Of a DNA stretch of 64,000 bases, positions 28,819 to 39,595 are shown one piece after another (within the stretch, counting starts at the first letter, position 1; the number at the start of each line of letters is the position of its first letter). The stretch comes from Coemansia sp. RSA 487 (Eukaryota > Kickxellomycota > Kickxellomycetes > Kickxellales > Kickxellaceae). Under the pieces are notes generated by a model that searched no databases, was not told the DNA's origin, and saw only the letters and a program-made list of their open reading frames with translations. The translations under genes and the position numbers were made by a program. The DNA lies in NCBI GenBank assembly GCA_027577595.1, contig JANBRJ010000080.1:16865-80864 (forward strand), given 5' to 3'.

Positions 28819-31800
28819 ATGATTGCACCCGAGGGAATCCGCGACGGCCAGCATTTTGCAAAGGCACTGTACACGTTTGCCGGCGAGGGCGTCGAGGATC
28901 TGCCGTTCAAAAAGGGCGACATGATAGAAGTCCTCGATTGCGCCGACGCCAACTGGTGGCGCGGAAAGAACCTAAGCACCGACGAGGACGGTCTGTTTCC
29001 AGCATGCTTGGTAAAGTTCACGTAAGTATTTGCACCACACGTACACAAGAAACGATAGTTTGCTTTGTGTGCACGCGTACCTGCTCTTAGAGGGAGAAGG
29101 GAAGGGGGACTTTGTCAAGATCCCCTTTTGTGTGGGCCAAAGTTTTCCATTGCCCATCTACTGCGCTTATTGAGCCTGAGTGTGTATATGTTACTTTCCT
29201 TTAAAGGCCAAACCAGGGACCCATCCCCCTTCCTCTCCAGTCTGGATGCGAAAAATACACATTTTTATTTGTCACTATGGACACACACTCACGTACTTTT
29301 AGAGTTGTTACTGCGTTTGCATTTTCTAAGACAACTTTGGCTGGACTTCCCTCTTGTCGCTACTGCAGTCTAGTCCAGACCGCTACTGTTATTTGGATTC
29401 TCGTACGCCTTTCTAGTCCATTACCCTTGCTACTAACACCTTATTCAATTGCATTTGTTGCTTGATCTCCCTTGCTTTTTTCTCTCGATCTTTGCAAGAA
29501 TGCGTACTGCAACTTTGAACTCTACTTCACATCGATGTAGAAACGCACCCGCCCACCAAGACGCCATGAAAACAACAGAGCGTCTGGCACGGCTGAGCGA
29601 TGTACTGACCCCCAGCTACATGAAACAACAGAGCAAATCTACCGATGCTAACGGCTCACAACAGGATGGAGATCCAAACGACGCGAATTCCATAGAATCG
29701 CTTCTTTTGAACCTGGCCGACAACGAAATGCAAGTGCAGCAGCAAAAGGTTCAGGCACATATGCCCAGGAAACCGACGCGAATGAAACTATTGTACGAGG
29801 ACCATTCCAATGCTGGATCGGCCGGGCGCTCCAGCTCCATGAGCACGAGCAAGGATGTATCTCCGAAACAGAAACAGCAGTCTGCAAATCCGCAAGCACC
29901 ACAGCTCCCTACGCCGAATTTCCAGAAGAAGAAGTCCCAACCACAGGTGGACTTGTCACTGAGCCAGGCCGGGATCTGGGGAGCACCCTTCTCAACACAG
30001 TCGAGCAATGGCTCTAACAGTATTTCTCAGCTATTTACAAACTCCAGCTTTACGTCGTCGATGGAGAGTATGCGGGATGCTACTCAACGCACAGAGGATG
30101 CAACGCGCAACAGGAACAGCGGAAGCATGTTGTTTGGTCCGCGCGTGATGCCTGACGGGTCACGGTCTTCGAGCCGCACGCAGCAGAACTCGTCGGTCCA
30201 CTCTGAGCAGAACACGATGCGCTCGCATGATGTTCTGAGCCACCTAGATAGCAACCCGTCCCTCGCCTCTCTGTATTCTATGAGCGACGCAAGCGATACA
30301 GTTGCCCGCGAATCGCATGCTGCGCATCAGCAAGCTATATCCGAGGCACGCCAGCTGATGGACGGAATTCCTTCGCCGACAGAGTTTGGATCTGGAGGCA
30401 GTCACCCGCACGAAGCTGAGTATTTGTTTAGCGATAACGACAATGAGCATGAAATCGACAACGACAGTGACGCAGAGGCCGCGATTGATAGTAGCAAGTT
30501 CAACACGATGATGTCGCCGTCGTCAGAAAACTCTGCACGCTTTGTCTCCTACAGCTCCACCGTTTCGAGCCTAGCATCTGATGTCTCCGAGTCTCAGAAA
30601 TCCAAAAGGCTTCCTGCAATTCCGTCATCCACTAATCTGTCCCTGGTTAGCGACACCTCGAGCGTTGGACTTGCCGGCCAGAGTAGCACTGGCGATTTAG
30701 CGCATTTGCATCGCAGCTGGTACAGCAGCACCGAGAGCCTGAATCTCCTTGGTGGTGGGGCATCGCTAAAGAGCCCTGGCGTTGATGCCTACAATGCTGA
30801 TGATCTAGACAGCCAACAGGACACGCACGCGCCTAGAATGACAAAACACAAGTCGCGTCTCAGACCAGCAGAGGGGACTCTGCGACACGCAAACGCTGAC
30901 ACAATATCCGCTGCGCTTTCAACTGCACAGAATGGCAAGCAGGATGCACCGAACAACATTGTGTCTAACTTCCAGCACATGATGAACATATCCGCCAGCA
31001 CGCAGAGCGGACACATTGCTGCTACGGCTGCTGATGTGCGTCCAGTGTCGAGCATAGCCGGTCCTTATCCAAGCTATGTGGGGGTCCAAGATGGACCATA
31101 TCAGCATATCAGCAACGGCGGTATAGTACCACCAGTGCAAGCCACTCAGGTCAGCACAGCTTACCAGCCTTCGGATCCCTATAGCATGGCTGCGTCTGGA
31201 GCACCCAGTGGTGTTCCAACGAATGGTGCAATGCAACAGAGTTATGCTCATGCTGGCTATACCGGCGTCGACGCCAACGGAAGACCAATGTCAGCATATC
31301 AACAGCCATATATAGCGCAGCGGCCTATGTCCACGGCCAACGGCGGTATGGTATACAACGCTCCCCCAGCTGGAATGAGCGTTTCAAGCCCTGGACAGTT
31401 ACAGGAGGGATATGCACACCTTGGCGTACCGCTCAGCGTGGGACCAATGTACTCACAGCAACAGCAGCCGCAAGTCATTGGTGCGGTGGTGGCAGCAGGC
31501 CAAGCTGGAAGCCATAATTCCCTAGGCCCGTATCCAACCGGAATATCTGTACAGTCGGTTGCAACAAGCATTGCCGCGGGCTATGCATCAGCTGGGCCTG
31601 TTCCGTCGCCATCTATGCCCATTGCTGCTGGTGGGCGCCCGCGTAGCTACACTGCTGGTACCGACCATGTGATGAGCGGATCGCGTGCATATTCCCCTGT
31701 TATAACTGCACAGCAACAGCAGCCACCACAGCAGCAACAGCAGCAACAACAGCAACAACAGTATCACCAGCAGCCACTTGGAATACCTCAAAACACATCG

Positions 31801-33720
31801 CAGCTACGTTCATCGTCGTCGGCGAATGGTATTTCAAAGCTTGGCACCGAATCGGATATCAAGAACAAACTAGCGCAGAACTACGATAAGCAGCAGGGAG
31901 GGGCTCGCCCTGCGTCGTATGGAGGTACAGGCAGCGTTATGGATTCAAGCATAGGTACGATGAACAAGGCGCAAAGACCCGGGACGCCAGACAGCGCGCA
32001 GTCCTCGATGCGTGGATCGACGATCAACCGCGGTGCCGTAACGCCGACTGGGTTTGGCACAGTGTCCACGACACCAACGCTGTCCTTTATGCAGCGCGAG
32101 GGGCGGATGTCGCCGTTTCCGTCTAACGTTGGTGCCTCCCAGTCGCCGTCACTGTCGGGTGCAACAATATCCGATGTACCCAAGGCGCCGTATGTCGATG
32201 AGCTCGACCCACAGCTAATGCTTCCGCTTCCGGAGAACATCACACCCATCAACTACGTCAAAATGACGCGACCCGTGTTCAAATTCGGCGGACATATTTC
32301 GCACCCCGAGACCATCAACTGGTCCAAGGTCGACCGGCAGATGACGATGCTCAAGTCGGTGTCGGCAAAGCTCACAGTCGACGTGCTAGCTACCATGCAT
32401 GTGGGGCGGCCATTCAATAAGCCCATCGAACGGATCCGCGCGGCGTTTGTGTGGATCGCATCGAACATCCAGTACGATGCCAGCACAGCCGAGAACAACG
32501 ACGAGTTCGAGCGGCAGGAGGCGCCCAGTGCGGTCCTGCAGCGGCGGCGGTCGCGCGGCCCGGGGTTTGCGTACCTGTTCGATGCGATGATGGGCGCACT
32601 GGCCATCGAGTCGCACACGATCCGCGGGTACTTGCGGCAGCCGCTCGATACGTGCCATGGCCCTGTATTGCCTGCAGCCAACCACGTGTGGAACGTCGTT
32701 TGCCTTGATGGCGAGTACCGGCTGATTGACACTGCGTGCGCAGCGAAATCGCATCCTCTTAACGCCGAATATACAGTGGATTCGTGGTTCTTCTTGGTGT
32801 CGCCGAAGGAGGCCATCTTCACGCACTTCCCTCTATCGCCCGAAGAGCAGTTCGTCGACCCGATTGTCACGCTCCCGATCTTCTGGATGCTTCCGTACGT
32901 GCGGCCCATGTACTTCCAATCCAAGGTCAAGCTCCTCAATTTGCCGCTGATGCCCCGGATCGAGCTGAAGGACGACCAAGCGATCCCACTTGTCTTGTGC
33001 CTGCGCGACTCGACGCTCTCGGTGTTTGCCGAAATCGAGCTGCACGATCCGAATGGCAGCGGACGTATCGTTGCGCGCCAGCCACTGCTTGCACAGTGCA
33101 TGGACTACAAGGGCAAGCGTATGGTCAAGGTCCTCGTTGGAGTGCGCGCAACGGATACGCGCGGACTTCTGAAGATCTACTGTGGCACGCGGGTCCCCTT
33201 GCAGCCAAAGAAGCCAGGCGACCCTGCATCGCAACAGAGTGCGGCTGGGAAGGCGCAGAAGGTGTTTGGGTTTCTGCACGGCAAAGACCGACGGACGACG
33301 GCGCATGATTACTCGCGTGTGCAGGACGTCGACGAGGAAGGCAACATCCGGACGGTGGCCACGGCAAAGACGTTTCCGCTGGCATGCGCACTTCATGTGG
33401 TGCACCGGGGCCGCAACAATGCGGCGACGTTTGTGCAGCCCAATGCCGCTGCGCCTAACGAGTTCTACATCAAGGAGCCGACCAGCGCGCAGCTGCACTT
33501 GGGCGAGTCCATCGGCTTCCATCTTTTGCCTGTCGGCGACGAACGGTTATTCCATTTGCAGCTGCGCAGCCCGAGCGGCCAGCAGCATAAGTTCGTGTAC
33601 CAGCCAAGCGACCAGGGTTACATTCTGCGCCATACTGTCAAGGAACGTGGCGCGTGGATTATCGTGTACCACTCGGACGCCGAGGGTTGGCTCCCCATCG
33701 CGTCGTACCAGTGCGTCTGA
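28819..33720 (+). CDS. CYK3: CYK3-like cytokinesis protein: SH3 plus degenerate transglutaminase domain
   Basis: Exon 1 (28819-29021) encodes an SH3 domain: ALYTFAGEGVEDLPFKKGD, NWWRGKN, GLFPACLVKF. The donor is GTAAGT at 29022 and a perfect TACTAAC branch site lies at 29431. The first AG after it is at 29498 (AAG; exon 2 from 29499, about 1474 residues); a TAG at 29540 (exon from 29541) is also in phase, so this junction is uncertain. A long Ser/Gln-rich linker with a poly-Gln run (about residue 805) leads to a transglutaminase-like domain at about 1040-1160. His of ANHVWNVV and Asp of LIDTAC are present, but the catalytic Cys position reads Gly-Pro-Gly-Phe. Yeast Cyk3 is likewise catalytically dead; it acts at the division ring with Inn1, Hof1 and chitin synthase II. 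Confidence 0.92.
31711..31779 (+). repeat. CAG/CAA poly-glutamine tract
   Basis: Mixed CAG/CAA codons encode about 20 Gln interrupted by Pro-Pro and Tyr-His within the disordered linker of the CYK3-like protein. Interrupted codon use limits slippage. Confidence 0.85.
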
Positions 33721-33829
33721 TTGCTGACTTTATTACACGCCAAATTTATATATAACTGTAGAAATTACCTTAAGCATAATGTGCATTTTTAATTAAAAAA
33801 AACCAAACCATATTTACTAGTAGAATTGT

Positions 33830-35347
33830 TTATACGATTCCTGGAAAGCGCATGATCGCATCGATGACAAATTGGCTGACAAGCGAGTTGCACCAGGCAA
33901 ACCACGACCTGGTGTAATCGGTAGGCTTGAATGCGCTGACAGACTCGTGCATCAGACCCAGACCTGACGTGGACGCTTTGAGCTGGTCAAGACACTCGCC
34001 GACCTCGGTCCTGTTATCTGACGTCAGTCCGCGCATGATCACCGCCATTGGCCACACCTTTGTGAATCCTGTGTGCGGGCTGCCGATGCCATTGATGTAC
34101 GGCCCTGTGAAATACCACGGGTTGTCGTCGGGCGAAAGAATCATGTTGCGCGTGTTCTTGTACAGCGGGTCGCTAGATTCGATGAACCCGAGGTATGGCA
34201 GGGACAAGAGTGACGGCCCGTTGGCGTCGTCCATTATAAGGGTGGATCCGTAGCCATCGGTTTCATATGCAAACACGCGTCCGTACTTGGGGTGCACCGT
34301 GGTACCGTACTGCAGCACCCCTTGCCGGATCTCCTTTGCCAAATCAAGCGCCTCCTGCGCAATGTCGCCGTAGACACCTAGTGCGCTGAGCATCTGACCC
34401 AGGCTGTTGAGCTCGACGGCCAAGAAGGCATTTGCTGGCACCAGGAACGGGAACATGGTGGCATCGTCCGAGGGCCGGAACAGCGTCTTAACCATCCCCG
34501 TGTACTTTACCGGGTTGCCCATCCCGCCGCCAAACTGCGTCTCGGTGGAGCTCCACGTTAGCCGCGTATACTCGACCAGCGGACGGTTGAGACGGTGGCT
34601 GGTTGCGCTGTACGTGGGCTGCTGCAGCTTCTTGATCGCCGCTAGGATCTCAACCACTGCCGGCTTCCACGACTTGGTGTGCAGGAACTTTGTGTCGCCG
34701 GTCGCCTGCCAATACATTTTTGATAGCTGGAAGAACGACGCAAACGAGTCGATCTCAAATTTGGCCTCGTACACCGTGTTGTTATTGTACGGCGGCCTTA
34801 CAAGGATATCTAACCCGATACTGTTTTCGTTGGGTGCCAGTCCGGACCGCGCAGGCGGCTGGAATGCGTTTCCGTACGGGTACCCAAGCAGCTCCTCCGC
34901 TTGCATGTTGACTAGTCCGAGCACCAGGTTGGCAATGGCCGGATCCAAGGACGTGTACGGGATGTATGGCGTTATTTGGTTTGTGCTGTCCCGAATCCAC
35001 TGTGCCGTGATGTCGCCAGTTATTAGGAACGTGTATGGCTCGGCCACACTTGGGTCGTGCCAAGCTACTGTGGTGTCCAGCGTATTAGTAAACGTGTTTG
35101 TGAACAGCTGCCGCCAATCTGGATCGCGTATTATCGACGTTACGTTTTTGACAACTTGCTCGATTGTCGGGTTGCTGAATGTGCGGCACCTGAGCGGTGG
35201 GCGCATGAACGGAATCATGTTCTTGCCCACCGACAACGGCCCGTGCGGAACTGACGAGTAATCCGTGTAGCTTGGACACCCGGTCTGTCCAAACGTCACC
35301 AAAGCAATGTTGGCAAGCAAGACGGATATGGTAGACAGGCCTTTCAT
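33830..35347 (-). CDS. mug157: GH125 exo-alpha-1,6-mannosidase (Mug157-like)
   Basis: The start is ATG 35347 (MKGLSTISVLLANIALVTFG), giving 505 residues with a secretory signal peptide. An alternative longer frame adds 57 unlikely residues. The GH125 (DUF1237) fold is recognised from RPPLRCRTFSNPTIE, WIRDSTNQ (about 117-124), the GLAPNENSIGLD and FEIDSFASFF blocks, and MHESVS near the C-terminus (Glu468), where family members carry a catalytic acid. GH125 enzymes cleave alpha-1,6-mannosyl linkages; fungal members have secretory signals and probably trim mannan or glycoproteins. Length matches S. pombe Mug157. It is convergent with CYK3 with 109 bp between them. Confidence 0.93.
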   Translation of the reverse strand: MKGLSTISVLLANIALVTFGQTGCPSYTDYSSVPHGPLSVGKNMIPFMRPPLRCRTFSNPTIEQVVKNVTSIIRDPDWRQLFTNTFTNTLDTTVAWHDPSVAEPYTFLITGDITAQWIRDSTNQITPYIPYTSLDPAIANLVLGLVNMQAEELLGYPYGNAFQPPARSGLAPNENSIGLDILVRPPYNNNTVYEAKFEIDSFASFFQLSKMYWQATGDTKFLHTKSWKPAVVEILAAIKKLQQPTYSATSHRLNRPLVEYTRLTWSSTETQFGGGMGNPVKYTGMVKTLFRPSDDATMFPFLVPANAFLAVELNSLGQMLSALGVYGDIAQEALDLAKEIRQGVLQYGTTVHPKYGRVFAYETDGYGSTLIMDDANGPSLLSLPYLGFIESSDPLYKNTRNMILSPDDNPWYFTGPYINGIGSPHTGFTKVWPMAVIMRGLTSDNRTEVGECLDQLKASTSGLGLMHESVSAFKPTDYTRSWFAWCNSLVSQFVIDAIMRFPGIV

Positions 35348-35687
35348 CTTTTTATTTAAACAAAAATATAGCGCAAGTGCAAAATCTGTGGAAAGAAAGC
35401 TATGGTGAGTACGAAGACAAAAATTTAATTGACGAAAGGAGCGGAATATTCTGGTAAATGTTGCTCTTATATTGCTTCCGTATCCACGCAGATTTAACAC
35501 AATGTGAGTATAGTACACTTCAATTATGCAAGGCAGTAAACTGGAATTGTTTTTGCTTTCACTAGAAAAATTCGGTTGTTTTCGATTCGGATCATTACAA
35601 TAGATGTAACTTCGGTGAATTTAGTAGAAAATGGAAAAGATGGCAAACTAAAGGTAAGCAACGATGGCGGCATGGTAGCCAAGTTGC
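35348..35687. other. Intergenic region, GH125 promoter / NmrA-like 1 3' flank
   Basis: A gap of 340 bp between two minus-strand genes. It is AT-rich with no recognised gene, RNA or repeat. Confidence 0.45.
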
Positions 35688-36620
35688 CTACTGCGATGGT
35701 CCGGTCCATCCGCTGCTCTTCCAGAACTCGACAGGCGTTGTGTGCTTGTAGCTCATCTTCTTGTTAATCTCCAAAAAGTCAGTCTTCCAGCCAAAATACC
35801 CGAATTCGTCAAAGCTTCTAAACATTTGCTCTACGGGGATGCTGTTCATAGATTCATACGGGAGCTGGACATAGCGTGCTGGTTTCCCAGTGACTTCGGT
35901 AAATGCTCTCGCCATTTCCTGAGCCTCGTAGTAACCGCCGCTCACTTCCACAGCCTTACCAACAAAGTCGTCAAAGTGGTCAAGCATGTGGGAGACAACG
36001 CCACCGGTATCATTGGCAGTGTCAACCAGTGGAATCTTGGTGGTTGGCTTGACCATGAATGTAAACTCAACAGTCTCGCTATCCTCGGTGGAAATACGCG
36101 CACCATTTATAAAGTTATCCATATAGCAGCCGAGATAGATGAAGGCACTGCGGATCTCAGCGGCTTTCGATCTGATATACTTCTCGATCTTGTACTTGCC
36201 CTCGCTCTGAATAGCATCCGGGTACTTGCCTCCAGTGAGCTCACTCATCGAGTACATCGTGCTAAATATTATGTTCTTGACGCCAGATGCAATCGCCGCA
36301 TCAGTGACATTCTTGCCCTGGTTAAGCTCGGCATCAATGTCACCAGCCGCAATACGACTCAGTATATCAGGCTGGAGAAACTGTGTCACGCCAAAAACAA
36401 TATCTGCGCCTTTAAAGGCATTCTTAAGCGACCCAGCATCATCGAGGTTTGCTTCGACCAGTTTGACGTCTGGGTACTTGGACTTGAGTTTAGTGGATGC
36501 TGCGCTTGAGGCATCACGGGTCACAGCAGTGAGTTTGTATTTGCCAGCCGCGTGTAGTGCGCGGAGAACGCTGCCACCCTGAATGCCGGTGGCTCCGATA
36601 ATTGCTGCTGTAAGAACCAT
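35688..36620 (-). CDS. NmrA-like NAD(P)-binding protein 1
   Basis: The start is ATG 36620 (MVLTAAIIGATGIQGGSVL), giving 310 residues. The atypical SDR Rossmann motif GATGIQG is at 9-15, followed by the NmrA pattern ALHAAGKYKLTAVTRD (basic residue after beta 2 for NADP) and ADIVFGVTQF. The conserved C-terminal substrate region has ARYVQLPYE and VEFWKSSGWTGP. NmrA-like proteins either sense NAD(P) redox state or reduce small electrophiles; this one cannot be assigned. It is the most diverged of three tandem paralogues and probably the earliest to split. A TTAGTAA (possible Yap1/Pap1-type site) lies at 36853-36859, 233 bp upstream. Confidence 0.9.
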   Translation of the reverse strand: MVLTAAIIGATGIQGGSVLRALHAAGKYKLTAVTRDASSAASTKLKSKYPDVKLVEANLDDAGSLKNAFKGADIVFGVTQFLQPDILSRIAAGDIDAELNQGKNVTDAAIASGVKNIIFSTMYSMSELTGGKYPDAIQSEGKYKIEKYIRSKAAEIRSAFIYLGCYMDNFINGARISTEDSETVEFTFMVKPTTKIPLVDTANDTGGVVSHMLDHFDDFVGKAVEVSGGYYEAQEMARAFTEVTGKPARYVQLPYESMNSIPVEQMFRSFDEFGYFGWKTDFLEINKKMSYKHTTPVEFWKSSGWTGPSQ

Positions 36621-37223
36621 TGCTTGAAATGTCAGCCTTTGGATAGGTTTGAGTGAGTGTAGAAGCAAAACTGCAAGTGTAAGTGAATGTTGTAAGGTTT
36701 GGGTGTTATTGGAGAAATCGCAAAAAAAGCACGCTGTACTTATAGCCAACGTAAAAGACTTTACTAAACCAAGGACAGTGCCAAGAACAAAATTACAGGG
36801 GGTATGTCCAACTACATATTAATAATACGTATGCTTGCGGCCACCTTGTAAATTAGTAATTATTTTGGCTACGGGAGTCACACAGCACTAAGCTGTATTT
36901 AAAAGCCGGACATCCCGAATGTGTTCATTTGGGTTGTTAAATTCTATGGTGATTGTGGCATTATGGATTATTAAGCAACATTCGCTCTTTGTGGGCTTGG
37001 GAGCCAAATGAGATTGAAGGAAAAAACATGCTCATATATTGAAATGCACGAATTTTAGGCCATACGTGGGTGCTAATTACCAGTGGAAACGTGTCAAAGA
37101 AGAATGAGAAGCACCGAGATAGAGCCGAATACCTGTTTTTTAAAAAAAAAAAACAATTGAATAAAAGCGTGTTAGGGGCTAAATTTAATTCTGCTAGAAA
37201 AACGACAATATAAGCAAAACCTA
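36621..37223. other. Intergenic region between NmrA-like 1 and 2
   Basis: 603 bp of AT-rich sequence upstream of NmrA-like 1. It includes TTAGTAA at 36853-36859 and an A-run near 37141. An open minus-strand frame from 37263 overlaps the end of NmrA-like 2 and lacks protein character. Confidence 0.45.
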
Positions 37224-38159
37224 CTAAGATTTTGTTGGTCCAGTCCACCCACGATTCTCCCAAAACTCGACAGGCGTTGTAAACTTGTACTCCAGCGCCT
37301 TGTTGAACTCTAAAAAGTCTGTGCTCCCATTGAACATTCCAAATTCTTCGATTCCCTTGAACATTTGTTCTAAATCCTCGCCATTGAAATATGCATGAGG
37401 GATCTGGACATAGCGCGCGGGTTTCCCAGTTGCCTCTGTAAATGCATCCACCATATCCTGTGAGCTGTAGTATCCGCTGCTTACAACAACAGTTTTACCG
37501 ACAAAGCCATGGAAGTGATCAAGCATATGTGATACCACGGCACCAGTGTCGCTGGAAACATCGGCCAGTGGAAGTGGTGCATCTGGTGAATACGGGAATG
37601 TAAACTCGATAGTTTTATTGTCATCCGTCGATATGCGCGCAAAGTTTACAAAATTCTCCATATAACTGCCGAGATGAATGATAGCGCCATTTATTCTGTT
37701 AGCTTTGCTCTTGAGATACTCTTCGACTCTGTACTTTCCCTCAAACTGGTGTACAATGGGATACTTGCCGCCAGAGATCGCTTTCATGGATGGCAGCGAG
37801 CTGAATATAATATTTTTGACGCCAACAGAAATGGCCGCATCAACAATATTTTTGCCCTGCTTGTACTCAACATCAAAATTCCCAGCATCAATCTTATCCC
37901 TAATACCAGGCTGGAAAAACTGGGTCACCCCAAATACAAAATCGGCACCTTCAAATGCCTTCTTTAACGGCTCGATATTGTCGAGATTGGCAGCAACTAG
38001 TTCGACGTCGGGATATTTGTTCTTGAGATCATTGGCCAGCGTGCTAGAGGTGTCACGAGTCACTGCAACAAGTTTATACTTTCCAGTACCATGCAATGCG
38101 CGTAGGACGCTGCCACCCTGAAAACCAGTGGCACCGACAATTGCTACAGTTTGAACCAT
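37224..38159 (-). CDS. NmrA-like NAD(P)-binding protein 2
   Basis: The start is ATG 38159 (MVQTVAIVGATGFQGGSVL), giving 311 residues. The Rossmann motif GATGFQG is at 9-15; KYKLVAVTRDTSS and ADFVFGVTQFFQPG follow. The C-terminus YVQIPHAYFNGEDLEQMFKG and EFWENRGWTGP is nearly shared with paralogue 3, and both differ from paralogue 1. The paralogues therefore arose by at least two tandem duplications, the 2/3 split being the younger. A perfect 19-bp inverted repeat lies 118-210 bp upstream of the start. Likely a soluble NADPH-dependent reductase or redox sensor; substrate unknown. Confidence 0.9.
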   Translation of the reverse strand: MVQTVAIVGATGFQGGSVLRALHGTGKYKLVAVTRDTSSTLANDLKNKYPDVELVAANLDNIEPLKKAFEGADFVFGVTQFFQPGIRDKIDAGNFDVEYKQGKNIVDAAISVGVKNIIFSSLPSMKAISGGKYPIVHQFEGKYRVEEYLKSKANRINGAIIHLGSYMENFVNFARISTDDNKTIEFTFPYSPDAPLPLADVSSDTGAVVSHMLDHFHGFVGKTVVVSSGYYSSQDMVDAFTEATGKPARYVQIPHAYFNGEDLEQMFKGIEEFGMFNGSTDFLEFNKALEYKFTTPVEFWENRGWTGPTKS

Positions 38160-38662
38160 TGTATAAATATCGAAACAAATTGTTAACCTGGGCAAAAAGA
38201 CAAGGAAATAAAGGTATGCTATGAATGGAAAATAAATATATTATTGAACTTTGCGAGAAAACTCGAGAGATGCTGTATTTTGCAAAACTAATTGCGTCCG
38301 CCACCGCAAACCTTTGGCCATTCGACGCGTATACATCCTTCTTATCTGGTGCAATTAGTTTTGCAAAATGCAGTGAACGTTATGTGGGCATTCTTTCTAC
38401 CAAGCCGTGAGATTTGCCAACTTTAAAAATTGGCATGGTTGTCAGCAGTTGCATGCATGCTGTCAATCGCAATAATTCGCCAGCTGCTGCTTTGCCGCTC
38501 AAAAACGTCCACTTTCAAAGCTCAAGATAACCTGCTTCCAGGGTAAGTATAATTTCAACACATCAACAGTGAACGCACGCAAAGAATAAAGATAATACTG
38601 GAAATCAAAGACTAGCTAATGCTCAGGTCAACGCAACAATGGTGGCTACTCTGTCGAAGTGT
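38160..38662. promoter_or_regulatory. Upstream region of NmrA-like 2 with large inverted repeat
   Basis: 503 bp that hold a perfect 19-bp inverted repeat (38277-38295 with 38351-38369), a smaller TGCCAA/TTGGCA palindrome near 38417-38434, and a block at 38443-38470 that resembles sequence upstream of NmrA-like 3. No coding frame of note. Confidence 0.6.
38277..38369. repeat. Perfect 19-bp inverted repeat, 55-bp spacer
   Basis: ATTTTGCAAAACTAATTGC at 38277-38295 has its exact reverse complement at 38351-38369. Complementarity continues with breaks for a few bases outside. The 93-bp structure lies in the NmrA-like 2 promoter. It could be a paired operator, a transcribed hairpin, or the termini of a tiny decayed mobile element. 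Confidence 0.9.
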
Positions 38663-39595
38663 TTACTTTGATGGCCCGGTCCATCCACGGGTTTTCCAAT
38701 ACTCGATGGGCGTCGTAAGCTTGTGCTCCAGTTTTTTGTTAAACTCCAAAAATTCAGTGCTTCCATTGAACAATCCAAACTCCTCGATTCCTTTGAACAT
38801 TTGTTCTAAATCCTCGCTCTTAAAATAAGCATGAGGGATTTGGACATAGCGTGCAGGCTTCCCAGTTGCCTCTGTAAATGCACCCACCATATCCTGTAAG
38901 CTGTAATAACCGCCGCTCACGCCAATCGCCCTACCAACATAATCGTCAAAGTGGGAGATAATGTAGGACACCACTGCACCTGTATCATTGGCAACATCGA
39001 CCAGAGGAAGTAGTGCCTCTGGCGAATACGGAAATGGAAACTCAATGGTTTCGTTGTCTTCTGGTGATACACGCGCATAGTTCACAAAGTTTTCCATGTA
39101 ACTGCCAACATGCACCGCTACACCGCGGATCTTGTCAGCATTACTTTTGAGGTATGCTTCGGCCCTGTTCTTTCCCTCAAAGTGGTGTACGTTGGGGTAC
39201 TTGCCGCCAGATATCTCCTTCATTGAAGGAAGCGAGCTAAAAATAATGTTCTTGACATTAGCAGCAACGGCCGCATCAACGATATTCTTGCCCTGCTTGT
39301 ATTCAGCGTCGAAATCTCCAGTCTCAATCTTATCCATGATTGCTGGCTGGAAGAACTGAGTCATGCCAAACACGAAATCGGCACCTTCAAATGCTTTCTT
39401 AAGAGAGTCAATATCTTCGACATCGGCAGCAGCCAGTTCGACATCAGGGTACTTGTTTTTGATCTCGTTGGCTTGTGCGCTTGAGATGTTGCGCGTCATT
39501 GCAACAAGTTTGTACTTTCCAGTTGCGTGCAGTGAACGCAAAACGCTGCCACCCTGAAGGCCAGTGGCTCCGATAATTGCTACCGTCTGGGTCAT
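38663..39595 (-). CDS. NmrA-like NAD(P)-binding protein 3
   Basis: The start is ATG 39595 (MTQTVAIIGATGLQGGSVL), giving 310 residues. GATGLQG at 9-15 is the dinucleotide-binding loop; KYKLVAMTRNISS replaces the usual Arg-Asp after beta 2 by Arg-Asn. ADFVFGMTQFFQPA, YVQIPHAYFKSEDLEQMFKG and EYWKTRGWTGP follow. It is closest to paralogue 2. It is the outermost copy and faces the Old Yellow Enzyme gene across about 1 kb, so the two genes are divergently transcribed. Substrate unknown; soluble oxidoreductase or redox sensor by family. Confidence 0.9.
   Translation of the reverse strand: MTQTVAIIGATGLQGGSVLRSLHATGKYKLVAMTRNISSAQANEIKNKYPDVELAAADVEDIDSLKKAFEGADFVFGMTQFFQPAIMDKIETGDFDAEYKQGKNIVDAAVAANVKNIIFSSLPSMKEISGGKYPNVHHFEGKNRAEAYLKSNADKIRGVAVHVGSYMENFVNYARVSPEDNETIEFPFPYSPEALLPLVDVANDTGAVVSYIISHFDDYVGRAIGVSGGYYSLQDMVGAFTEATGKPARYVQIPHAYFKSEDLEQMFKGIEEFGLFNGSTEFLEFNKKLEHKLTTPIEYWKTRGWTGPSK

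Noticed and set aside
32253-33522. Long minus-strand frames (282 and 229 codons) across the CYK3 C-terminus
   Set aside because: They are antisense shadows of the transglutaminase-like region and have no family resemblance.
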